A stretch of 64,000 nt of DNA from Vibrio comitans (GTDB taxonomy: Bacteria; Pseudomonadota; Gammaproteobacteria; Enterobacterales; Vibrionaceae): NCBI GenBank assembly GCA_024346835.1, contig AP024867.1:124001-188000 (forward strand), in the 5' to 3' direction. The translations under genes and the position numbers were made by a program. Below are positions 55,509 through 62,528 of the stretch, in pieces. Positions within the stretch are counted from its first letter, which is position 1. Every line of letters begins with the position of its first letter. The notes under the pieces were generated by a model. The model was not told the DNA's origin. It searched no databases and saw only the letters and a list, made by a program, of their open reading frames with translations.

Positions 55509-56037
55509 TTATTTTATGAGTTTTAAAATCAAATCCGCTCTCCGATCTTGGTCATTGATAGTCTCTATGAGGCGTTCTTTCTGAATTTTTTGATAGAAAG
55601 CCCGCATAGAGTCATTTGACTTTCGATATTGAACAAAAAACAATGCTGATACAGATTCAATTACTACGCCAGAAAAAACTGTATTAGTGGTTTATCAGGA
55701 TTCTCAAATGAATACGATAGAAAAGCATACACGATAATGCAAAATTCGAAGGCGGCAGAAATTATACTGAACCAAAAACTAATTCTCGCTTGAGTAATAA
55801 CCTCCGAATGATACTCCTCCATCTTATCTAAGGTGATGATTTCCTTTCGTCCTGCGGCTGCCTCAATTGCTAGCTCAACCCTTTGATCCTCATTTTTCTT
55901 AGCGGCTTTTTATCTCGATAAGAGCGGTATGACTTCGTAAGACGCTTAAATTGTATGACAATAAAGAATGCGATTGCCCAAATTAAGCCTCCAACAACAG
56001 CTAACCCAAATAAATCGTCATTAATCTGTATTTTCAT
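55509..56037 (-). pseudogene. Frameshifted membrane protein recalling the TRADD-N-associated membrane domain
   Basis: Reading the minus strand from an ATG at 56037 gives a membrane start (LFGLAVVGGLIWAIAFFIVIQF), and after a frameshift in an A-run near 55920, EYHSEVITQARISFWFSIISAAFEF. A second shift near a T-run at about 55680 leads to VVIESVSALFFVQYRKSNDS and RLIETINDQDRRADLILK before TAA at 55509. The pattern of two membrane segments with ISFWFS and ALFFVQ-x-R-K resembles the TRADD-N-associated membrane domain known from predicted conflict systems. Reading without the shifts restores about 176 residues. The family match is by eye. Confidence 0.65.
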
Positions 56038-56092
56038 TTTTCTAGATCTATAGAATAGTCAAAAATAAGATGTAGCACTGGATTGTATGGCA

Positions 56093-56195
56093 GCCTAACG
56101 CCTTGCCAACGGACGGTAACGCAATACTGCCCGACTAAAGATCTGTGCCCTAGACACTAAGACCGCTTGATATGACAGTTACCAAGCGTTAGGAG
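56093..56195 (-). repeat. attC-like recombination site
   Basis: Imperfect inverted repeat of about 103 bp: GCCTAACGCCTTG with GGTAAC on one side, and GTTACCAAGCGTTAGG on the other. On the minus strand the outer core is GTTAGGC, the G-TTRRRY consensus of integron attC sites; the partner core TCCTAAC is close to RYYYAAC. It lies downstream of the minus-strand gene at 56544-56867, the expected place for a cassette attC. Confidence 0.55.
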
Positions 56196-56416
56196 TCCCT
56201 ATTAAGCAATTTATAGGAGCATAGCACTTACTAGACGGAATCTATTCGAGTTTGCATTCCGTTCATATTGTTGGCACAAATTAGAGAACATCAACTGATG
56301 TCAATCAATTGTGTGAATTGAGAGAGACTCTCGGAATAGAACTAAAATAAGTACCATAAATACGGATTAGATTAATTTGGTCTATTGTGGCGCTCACAGA
56401 ACAGTTGGTCGGTTGG

Positions 56417-56444
56417 GCTAAGAAGTTTTGGGGCGAATTAGCTG
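56417..56444 (+). repeat. Dispersed repeat copy
   Basis: GCTAAGAAGTTTTGGGGC followed by GAATTAGCTG; close to the family consensus. Confidence 0.55.
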
Positions 56445-56469
56445 ATGTATGAGAAAGTAACACTTAGCT

Positions 56470-56525
56470 AAGGGACCAAAATAGTCGCTATAATGGCGTA
56501 AGCCACGCCATATTTTGGTCCCCTT
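56470..56525. repeat. Long double-stem inverted repeat
   Basis: Outer arms AAGGGACCAAAATA / TATTTTGGTCCCCTT (one bulge) enclose an inner stem TGGCGT / ACGCCA. It follows the stop of the minus-strand gene at 56544 by about 20 bases. It may be a terminator without T tract, or a second attC-like or mobile-element end. Confidence 0.6.
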
Positions 56526-56543
56526 GAGCGCTTTATTATAAGC

Positions 56544-56867
56544 CTATTCAACCCGCAGGAGCGTGCACGTAAAAGTAAAACTTCTATCTTCGGTTGAATT
56601 GTAATGAATACTTTTAACACCTGTTAAAACCATATTCTGCGGACAATTAAAATTCTGTTCTGCATCATACGAACTTGCTTGGCTTACATGTTTGTTGCCA
56701 AAGATTAAACTTTGGTTGGTTTTTTTATAAGGGATTTCATATCCATGTTCTTTTAAGCGAGTATCAATTTTTTGTACTATTTGCTCACTTAAGAAGTTCC
56801 AACCCAAAACTCCTGCAACAAAAGCTCCAACAATTGCAGATAAGATTCCTATAATTGCCTTGTCCAT
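56544..56867 (-). CDS. Small cassette-type protein with one membrane segment
   Basis: A 107-residue protein starting with a glycine-rich membrane helix (IIGILSAIVGAFVAGVLGW). After an amphipathic helix (KIDTRLKEHGYEIPY) there is a short domain with two Cys (NFNCPQNMV and FTCTLLR) that is probably outside the inner membrane. No family. It has a good GGAG ribosome-binding site and lies between two attC-like sites, on the same strand, as expected for an integron cassette gene. Confidence 0.6.
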   Translation of the reverse strand: MDKAIIGILSAIVGAFVAGVLGWNFLSEQIVQKIDTRLKEHGYEIPYKKTNQSLIFGNKHVSQASSYDAEQNFNCPQNMVLTGVKSIHYNSTEDRSFTFTCTLLRVE

Positions 56868-56887
56868 GAATTCTCCTTGTTTTTACA

Positions 56888-56938
56888 GGCTTATAACGTC
56901 GCATCCAGCGGCTTGTCCGCTGCGTTGGTTTGTTAGAC
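56888..56938 (-). repeat. Short attC-like site
   Basis: Minus strand: GTCTAAC core, then AACGCAGCGG, loop ACAAG, CCGCTG, and GTTATAAGCC. The first core fits RYYYAAC exactly, the last only partly fits GTTRRRY. The central stem CAGCGG/CCGCTG is perfect. It lies 33 bases after the minus-strand gene at 56971-57333, so that gene and this site look like one cassette. Confidence 0.55.
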
Positions 56939-56970
56939 ACTATTACCATAAAAAACTTGCCAAAGACCAT

Positions 56971-57333
56971 TTAACCATTCCCAAAATCTCGGACGGTAAA
57001 ATGCTCTGCCGCCTGATAAAGTGAAGCAATTTCCTTTGGCAATAGTGAGAGAACCGACTTTTTCAGAGCTGACCCCGCAAGGTTAACCCCTTTATTATCA
57101 ATAAATCCCCATGTTGGATCAGTATCATTAGCCGACTCTGCATATCGAAATAGCGACTCAAAGAACACTTCTACCCTTGGTATAGCTTTGTCAGACTTCA
57201 TTTCTTCCAGTCTACATGAAATTACGGATGAGTAATCAATATCTATCCGTCCACGACCATCTAGAGATACATTTAGTAAAACTAATTCAACATCTCCACC
57301 ATATTTCCAAGCATAGTCGCTTTCTAACTCCAT
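56971..57333 (-). CDS. Hypothetical cassette-type protein
   Basis: A 120-residue acidic soluble protein with beta strands at the start (DVELVLLNVSLDGRGRIDIDY) and helices at the end (KKSVLSLLPKEIASLYQAA). It has no signal or membrane segment and no recognised family. It is followed by the attC-like site at 56888. Its ATG is 27 bases after a small broken frame on the same strand. Confidence 0.6.
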   Translation of the reverse strand: MELESDYAWKYGGDVELVLLNVSLDGRGRIDIDYSSVISCRLEEMKSDKAIPRVEVFFESLFRYAESANDTDPTWGFIDNKGVNLAGSALKKSVLSLLPKEIASLYQAAEHFTVRDFGNG

Positions 57334-57360
57334 TCGAAAATTATCGAACCGTTGATTGCT

Positions 57361-57570
57361 TTACGCACAATCTCCGTTAGGCATTCCAGGTAGTTGCACT
57401 TCGACTTCATAAACTGGGTCACCATTACTCGCAGTACCGTTTCAATAACCTGCAACGTGCATGTCCATATGATCACCAGACCTGTAATGCCAGTAGCCAA
57501 GATAGGGTAGAATTTCTAATTTAACGAAAGGCGAATCAGGGCGAGCAAAAGTGTTTCCACTAGCGTTCAT
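57361..57570 (-). pseudogene. Small broken gene with an internal TGA
   Basis: From ATG at 57570 a frame of 69 codons reads through an in-frame TGA at codon 43 (57442-57444). The halves on both sides are equally protein-like (KLEILPYLGYWHYRSGDH before; NGTASNGDPVYEVEVQLPG after). A nonsense mutation in a small cassette gene is the simplest explanation. There is no recognised family. Confidence 0.45.
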
Positions 57571-58046
57571 CCCAAACACTTTTTCCTAGAGAATCCAAAA
57601 ATTGCTACAGTAGCCATATATTTTTCCAGATCTTTTGGTAATCCTAAGACGCTTCTGTCCCCGAGCGAGCCTGATTACGAGTTACTAAATGTCCCGCTAA
57701 GAAGGTTTTGGACAGAAGCTTGTTAGAGTTATCAAGATTAATGGCTTCGGAATATCGAGAGTAGCGAGTGACACTAGTCTGATGTTTACTGTCACGTTTC
57801 CATAAATGTCGCAGTTATTAAATTAAATCAGGGACAATCGAGGTAACACTTGAGGAACTAAGTCTTACATAGCTTTTAGCTAGCTTATTACCATAGCTGA
57901 TATCAGTTATCAGAATAATCAATTTCGCACCTGTTGATATATTAAGCAATAATCCCTTTGTGGTTAACTAAATGGAGTGATAGTTGACTTTACTTGATTT
58001 CTAGGACTAATTCCGAGGTTGTGAGTTGGTTTGTAAGGTAAGAATA
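57571..58046. other. Intergenic region, no gene
   Basis: No supported gene. One dispersed repeat copy lies at 57696-57726. The right part should contain the promoter of the gene at 58047. Confidence 0.5.
57696..57726 (+). repeat. Dispersed repeat copy
   Basis: GCTAAGAAGGTTTTGGACAG then AAGCTTGTTAG; best pairing of GCTAA start and TTAG end in the family. Confidence 0.55.
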
Positions 58047-58616
58047 GTGATAAAACGAATTATATTTCCAATGGTAATATTTGGCATATCATTTCCATCT
58101 TGGTCAAATGACATATATCAATACACTAATCCTGAGAGTGGGAAAATATATGAGTTGCCAAAAGAATGTGCCAATGAACAATTTTCATATGCGCCTAATG
58201 GCAATTTAATATGTAATGAGACATCATACATTTCTATCTCTGGAAATGATACTTACTCATTTTTTAATACAGAGAGCGGTAAAACATATGAGCTTCCCAA
58301 AAGTTGTGCTAACGAGCAATTCACATATACAGAAAATGAGAATCTAATTTGTGATAATAAGTCCTATTTTCCTACGAGTGATTTTGGGCCTAGAGATTAT
58401 TCTAAAGCGGAAAAGGTTGAAGTCGCAGATGATAGTGATGACGGTTGGAGCTACCCACTCTTGAGTTTGACAGGAGCTATCGTAGGTGTGGCAGCTGACC
58501 TAGCAATTGAAACTGAAGAAGAAAGAGCTGAAATGTATAAAGGTAAAGCAATTACAGAATGTATCGAGTGGGATTATGATGGTAATTGTATAACGACAGC
58601 AACAACACAGTATTAG
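58047..58616 (+). CDS. Exported protein with two tandem ~45-residue repeats
   Basis: The frame opens with TTG at 58026, but a GTG at 58047 has AAGG at good distance and gives a signal peptide ending SWSN. The mature protein has two repeats starting YTNPESGKIYELPKECANEQ and FNTESGKTYELPKSCANEQ, each about 45 residues long with two Cys, followed by a linker and a hydrophobic segment (YPLLSLTGAIVGVAADLAI). It has no recognised family. The two Cys per repeat suggest internal disulfides. The next gene (58633) follows after 16 bases. Confidence 0.65.
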   Translation: MIKRIIFPMVIFGISFPSWSNDIYQYTNPESGKIYELPKECANEQFSYAPNGNLICNETSYISISGNDTYSFFNTESGKTYELPKSCANEQFTYTENENLICDNKSYFPTSDFGPRDYSKAEKVEVADDSDDGWSYPLLSLTGAIVGVAADLAIETEEERAEMYKGKAITECIEWDYDGNCITTATTQY

Positions 58617-58632
58617 ATTTTGGGGATTATTA

Positions 58633-59073
58633 ATGTATAAAAATATCCTAATTTTCGTACTTATGCTGATTGCATCGTCTCTGAGTATACCTGCTTATTC
58701 AAAATGGGTTAGTTATGAGCCTAACACTGTAACTTTAACTGAAACACTCCAACAAGAAATGCGAACAGGAGAGATAGGAAAGGCACGGTTTTTTATGATA
58801 GAGGGAAGTATAGTTTATATAACAGAGTCATCTTCTGCAAAATCTATATGCCAGAAGTATCCTGATGTTACTGATTCATCTCCGATAGAAGTTGAAGGGA
58901 TTAATATTCCTGCTACTTCATTTTGTAGTGGGAATAATATAGCGACATATATTGAAGGTGAAGCTGGCAAGTGGGTAATGGCAAGGCTCTGGAAGCAAAA
59001 TAGTGTTGTGATTGATGGTTGGGAAGTAAGTGCAGAAGGTTTTCAAAACGCAGTTCGGTCATCTGTACAATAG
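58633..59073 (+). CDS. Exported small protein
   Basis: A 146-residue protein with a clear signal peptide (residues 1-23, ending AYS-KWVS). The mature part is beta-rich with two Cys (KSICQKY and TSFCSGN), likely a disulfide. No family was recognised. It has a 16-base spacing after the repeat protein, so the two form an operon. No strong terminator was identified after it. Confidence 0.65.
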   Translation: MYKNILIFVLMLIASSLSIPAYSKWVSYEPNTVTLTETLQQEMRTGEIGKARFFMIEGSIVYITESSSAKSICQKYPDVTDSSPIEVEGINIPATSFCSGNNIATYIEGEAGKWVMARLWKQNSVVIDGWEVSAEGFQNAVRSSVQ

Positions 59074-59667
59074 ATTGTAAATGTATACACATATATTGAA
59101 TTTAGCAGTTAGGGGGATTGGTGGAAGCCAGTATCCCTTTTGTCGTAAATAGGAATTGGGTTTCAGAGTTGCTCTTGGGGTTATTAACTGAGAAAGGGAA
59201 AATAAAAAGTCAAAGGAGGTTATGATGATTTACTTTCCTCCTCTTAGCTGTGTTTACTTGATTTAGTACAGAGTTCAGTATTCTTGAAACCATCCCCACA
59301 TAGCGAGTGATCTGCTGCGCAATATCTTTACCCTTAACTGGAAATCAATACATATTAGAAACATCTGGGATATTTTCCTCAGTGAAATTCACGAAGGGAC
59401 AGAAATGAATCAACGAGTAAGGATTTCTTACCTGTTGCTAGCACGTTTTGGGGCAAAACCTTGTTACAAGCTTCAAGCAATCTCCATCCTTCGGATAACT
59501 TTTAGTATCCAAAAATGACGAGCGCTACCTCTCAATGATAGGCCGCGTTTGAAAAGCCTTAAACAAATTGGATAAACTTAGAAGCCAGATATTAGTTTGA
59601 CATAGTAGAAAAAATTTATTATTTTCAGAAACTTAAACGGATCGTTAATTACTAAAAGGAGGCCATC
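59074..59667. other. Gene-free stretch with one dispersed repeat
   Basis: No coding sequence is supported. A copy of the dispersed repeat lies at 59437-59467. The right end leads into the ribosome-binding site of the leader ORF at 59668. Confidence 0.5.
59437..59467 (+). repeat. Dispersed repeat copy
   Basis: GCTAGCACGTTTTGGGGC and AAAACCTTGTTAC; matches the consensus well. Confidence 0.55.
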
Positions 59668-59736
59668 ATGACTTATTTAGTAAAATGGAAATTTCGTATT
59701 TTTGCCTCAGCGGATAGAATCCGCCGCTCAGCGTAA
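59668..59736 (+). CDS. 22-codon leader ORF upstream of the MATE gene
   Basis: An ATG seven bases after a perfect AAAGGAGG ribosome-binding site opens a 22-codon frame ending TAA at 59734-59736. The peptide is basic and aromatic (YLVKWKFRIFASADRIRRSA). Its end overlaps a small hairpin GCGGA/TCCGC (59710-59724). Several further hairpins follow before the MATE start at 59923. Such an arrangement suits translation-dependent attenuation of the transporter, by analogy with leaders of antibiotic-resistance genes; this is inferred. Confidence 0.6.
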   Translation: MTYLVKWKFRIFASADRIRRSA

Positions 59737-59809
59737 CTAACTGATTTAGCAACTATAGCTAGATCTGCGCTCAACGGTACTTGTAACTAACGTATTCGTG
59801 TCCCTTGTC

Positions 59810-59912
59810 GGCCGCGAAACACTGCGGCTAGTGCTGGGAGCATACCATTCAACATTCTACTCCTTGATACTAGCCTCCATCTCTATATGGAGACATACGC
59901 TACCGTGTATGT
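59810..59912 (+). promoter_or_regulatory. Chain of hairpins between the leader ORF and the MATE gene
   Basis: Three stems follow in order: GGCCGC / GCGGCT (59810-59829), CTCCAT / ATGGAG (59875-59892) and ACATAC / GTATGT (59893-59912), the last ending 10 bases before the MATE ATG and so able to mask its ribosome-binding site. No SD-like sequence is seen at the MATE start. Confidence 0.5.
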
Positions 59913-59922
59913 AGTTTAGTTA

Positions 59923-61260
59923 ATGACTTCTCAATCACTTTCAAAGCAAATTTTAACAATTGCGATCCCTGTATCATTAAAGCTATTTCTTGATATGGCA
60001 ATGATCCTTATCGATCTTTTCATGATAGGTCAGCTAGGTAGTGCCGAGCTAACGGCTGTTGGTATGGGCTTAGTGTTACTCGCTGGCTCAATCGGTGTTT
60101 TAGATAACCTATTTGCCACCGGCGGAGGCATACTTGTCGCTCGTCTTACTGGCGCGAAACGAGAACAATGCGCTGCTAATGTCCTCGGCGGGATGTTTCT
60201 CATCGCTTTGCCCTTATACCTTATCGGTACATTGGCGATCCCGTTTGTCGCTGATTTGTATTTGCTATTCCACACAACGGCTGAAGTCGCTGTACTTGGC
60301 GATTTGTACTTTGGTACGTTAGTAGCGGGATCCATTTTCATCTATCTTGATGTTTTACTATTTACCTATTTTGTTTCAACGGGCAACAGCAAGCTGCCGA
60401 TGAAAATAAAAATAGCGAGTCTAGGGCTGAACGTTGTTTTCAATTACCTGTTCATCTTTGGCAACGCTGGCGCACCCGCTATGGGAATTAAAGGGGCAGC
60501 ATTAGGAACGATTGTTGCGACGAGCTTTAATGTCGCTCTCTATTTAATTGTAATAAAGCAGTCTTTTACGCATGTGATACAACTAAGGCATTCTCTCACA
60601 CATCTGAAGGACATCCTTAAACTTGGCGTTCCTTCTGTTGTCGAAAACTTCACATTCCAGATAAGCTGGCTGTTTATCATCTCTCTCATTAACAGCTATG
60701 CCGCCTCAGCCGCGGCAGGCTTTCAAATTGGGTATAGAGTTGAGAGCATAGCTTTCTTACCTGGACTTGGGACTGCTGCCGCGGCTGCTACTCTCGTTAG
60801 TCGATTTGTCGGCGCAAACAGATCAAGAGATATTGATAGTGTTACCTCTGTCACTGCGACGCTAACGTGTCTATTCATGGGAGGCGTAGGCGGACTGATG
60901 GCTATCATCCCAGAATCGTTCGCCAGCCTCTTTACCAATGAGCTCAGCGTCATCAATGACGCCGCAACCTATATACGGATTATCGGTTTAGCTCAAATTC
61001 CATTAGGGCTACAGTTCGTATATACCGCGTCATTAAGAGGTCTTGGCGACGTATCCAAAACAGCCATAATTAAGGTCGTATTACTATGGCTAAATATTGT
61101 CATTCCGAGTTCAGTGATTGCTCATCTCGGATTAGACGTCATCTGGCTATTCACTGTGATAGCACTCGCCAATGTCATTGATGCAGCGGTGTTTATAACT
61201 CGGTTTAAACGCTTACGAGCCCAATCGAAGATGGCAACAATGTACAGTGCCGTTGGCTAA
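59923..61260 (+). CDS. MATE-family multidrug efflux transporter
   Basis: A 445-residue inner-membrane transporter with 12 helices. MATE signatures include PVSLKLFLDMAMILIDLFMIGQLGSAELTAVGM near the N-terminus, FATGGGILVARLTGAK, and in the second half GFQIGYRVESIAFLPGLG and RFVGANRSRDID. MATE proteins export cationic drugs and metabolites with Na+ or H+ exchange. It is preceded by a leader ORF and hairpins, and followed by a strong terminator, so it forms its own regulated unit. Confidence 0.9.
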   Translation: MTSQSLSKQILTIAIPVSLKLFLDMAMILIDLFMIGQLGSAELTAVGMGLVLLAGSIGVLDNLFATGGGILVARLTGAKREQCAANVLGGMFLIALPLYLIGTLAIPFVADLYLLFHTTAEVAVLGDLYFGTLVAGSIFIYLDVLLFTYFVSTGNSKLPMKIKIASLGLNVVFNYLFIFGNAGAPAMGIKGAALGTIVATSFNVALYLIVIKQSFTHVIQLRHSLTHLKDILKLGVPSVVENFTFQISWLFIISLINSYAASAAAGFQIGYRVESIAFLPGLGTAAAAATLVSRFVGANRSRDIDSVTSVTATLTCLFMGGVGGLMAIIPESFASLFTNELSVINDAATYIRIIGLAQIPLGLQFVYTASLRGLGDVSKTAIIKVVLLWLNIVIPSSVIAHLGLDVIWLFTVIALANVIDAAVFITRFKRLRAQSKMATMYSAVG

Positions 61261-61267
61261 TCATCAT

Positions 61268-61306
61268 TGGGGAGCATATTTTCTAAGAAGCGCTCCCCAT
61301 TTTTTA
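61268..61306 (+). terminator. Terminator of the MATE gene
   Basis: A perfect 8-bp stem TGGGGAGC / GCTCCCCA with a 16-base loop and a T tract. Confidence 0.8.
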
Positions 61307-61387
61307 TAATGGCTCGTCGCGTTAAAGAAGCGGTTTCAATGGAGGATAAGTCACAACGAGGCATTTGTAAGTTGCACTACTCTTTAC

Positions 61388-62203
61388 CTAACTCTTCAAA
61401 TCACTCTTATAAGCAAAACTCGATGTATCAACTCTTGAAATGTATGAAATAAACTCTCGCCCCAACAAACTCGTGGAAGACTTCAACCCTCGTTGCTGTT
61501 GCTTTGTGTTGCTTTTAGGTTGTACATAATACTGCTCATCACTAACTGGTGAACCGTACTTTCCATATACCAATTGATTTTGTTCTAGCTTTAGCCATGC
61601 AGAGCGGCACCAATCATATTCATCGCAGTATTTGGAGTATGCTCTTGGAACAACCGCAGCAGGACTACAATTGTGGGCGTCCAGAGGTATGTTCCCATGT
61701 TTTTCAATCCACGCAATAGGATTGTTGACCAGTGATAAAATCTCAATATGTATAAGACCAAACTCATCCACTAAAGACATGAAGTGGTGCGTTTTATCAT
61801 ATGAATCATTTTTGATTAGGCCATTGAGCAAGCAGTGTTTTAGAGCTTGAAGCTTTACCTCTTGGTGTGTTTTGATAGCAAATTGGCATGCTTGAATAAG
61901 TAGTGAAAAGTTTTCTTCGGAATCCAGGAAGGCAGACAAGCTTAGGCTGTTGCTTTCGATAAGCTCATTTATTGCAGTGGTTACCTGAGCTCGCCACTCA
62001 TTTCTCCTTTTTTCAACAGGGTTTTCTGTAAGTCGATTAAGTACTACTGACCCCATTGGAACCAAGGAGCAAGCTCCTTCGACTAGGGCAAATATTTTAT
62101 CTTCTGACGATTCGTCTAGAGGCGATATTAGATCTTTATCTATCTTTTTTTCGGATAGGTCTTGCAAATTAGTAGATGGAACGACTTTGTTACCCGTTGT
62201 CAT
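61388..62203 (-). CDS. Hypothetical protein with a short hydrophobic segment
   Basis: The ATG at 62203 is chosen (271 residues) over a TTG upstream because AAGGG stands before it. An N-terminal segment with a short hydrophobic stretch (VEGACSLVPMGSVVLNRL) precedes a helical domain (SLLIQACQFAIKTHQEVKLQALKHCLLNGL) that resembles widespread proteins of unknown function in bacteria. The C-terminal part is rich in Tyr and Ser. No catalytic motif. It is minus-strand between the MATE gene and a divergent amidohydrolase. It could be a defence-type accessory protein, but no evidence supports that. Confidence 0.55.
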   Translation of the reverse strand: MTTGNKVVPSTNLQDLSEKKIDKDLISPLDESSEDKIFALVEGACSLVPMGSVVLNRLTENPVEKRRNEWRAQVTTAINELIESNSLSLSAFLDSEENFSLLIQACQFAIKTHQEVKLQALKHCLLNGLIKNDSYDKTHHFMSLVDEFGLIHIEILSLVNNPIAWIEKHGNIPLDAHNCSPAAVVPRAYSKYCDEYDWCRSAWLKLEQNQLVYGKYGSPVSDEQYYVQPKSNTKQQQRGLKSSTSLLGREFISYISRVDTSSFAYKSDLKS

Positions 62204-62298
62204 ACTAAAACCCTTTACCAAGCCAGAAACTAACTTATGTTTATCGCATTAGTTTGGCTATGGCAATACTTGAACACGCGATATGCATTATGAACATG

Positions 62299-62327
62299 GC
62301 TAGATTGAAATGGGGCAAAACTTACTT
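62299..62327 (+). repeat. Dispersed repeat copy
   Basis: GCTAGATTGAAATGGGGC then AAAACTTACTT; a degenerate copy in the gap between the divergent genes. Confidence 0.5.
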
Positions 62328-62528
62328 ATTCAAGAGTCCAGTATTGCCGGAGCAGATCATAAGCTTTCAATCTCGACAAAAACATCTAGCGAAAGCACTA
62401 CAAACCCTATCCTTTTTACCCCTTTAAAGTGCAATTGTGTCACAACAAATCTCCTCAACTGGTACTAAGTTTCCTCAGGTTTTACAAGTAACGTTATTAC
62501 GTAATTAATCAATAAGTTGGAGTGTTCA

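Noticed and set aside
57376..57382. GTTAGGC as an attC core
   Set aside because: No matching inverted partner within 150 bp and it lies inside the broken reading frame.
57442..57444. Selenocysteine codon in the small ORF
   Set aside because: No SECIS-like hairpin directly after the TGA was found and no selenoprotein family is recognised; a nonsense mutation is simpler.
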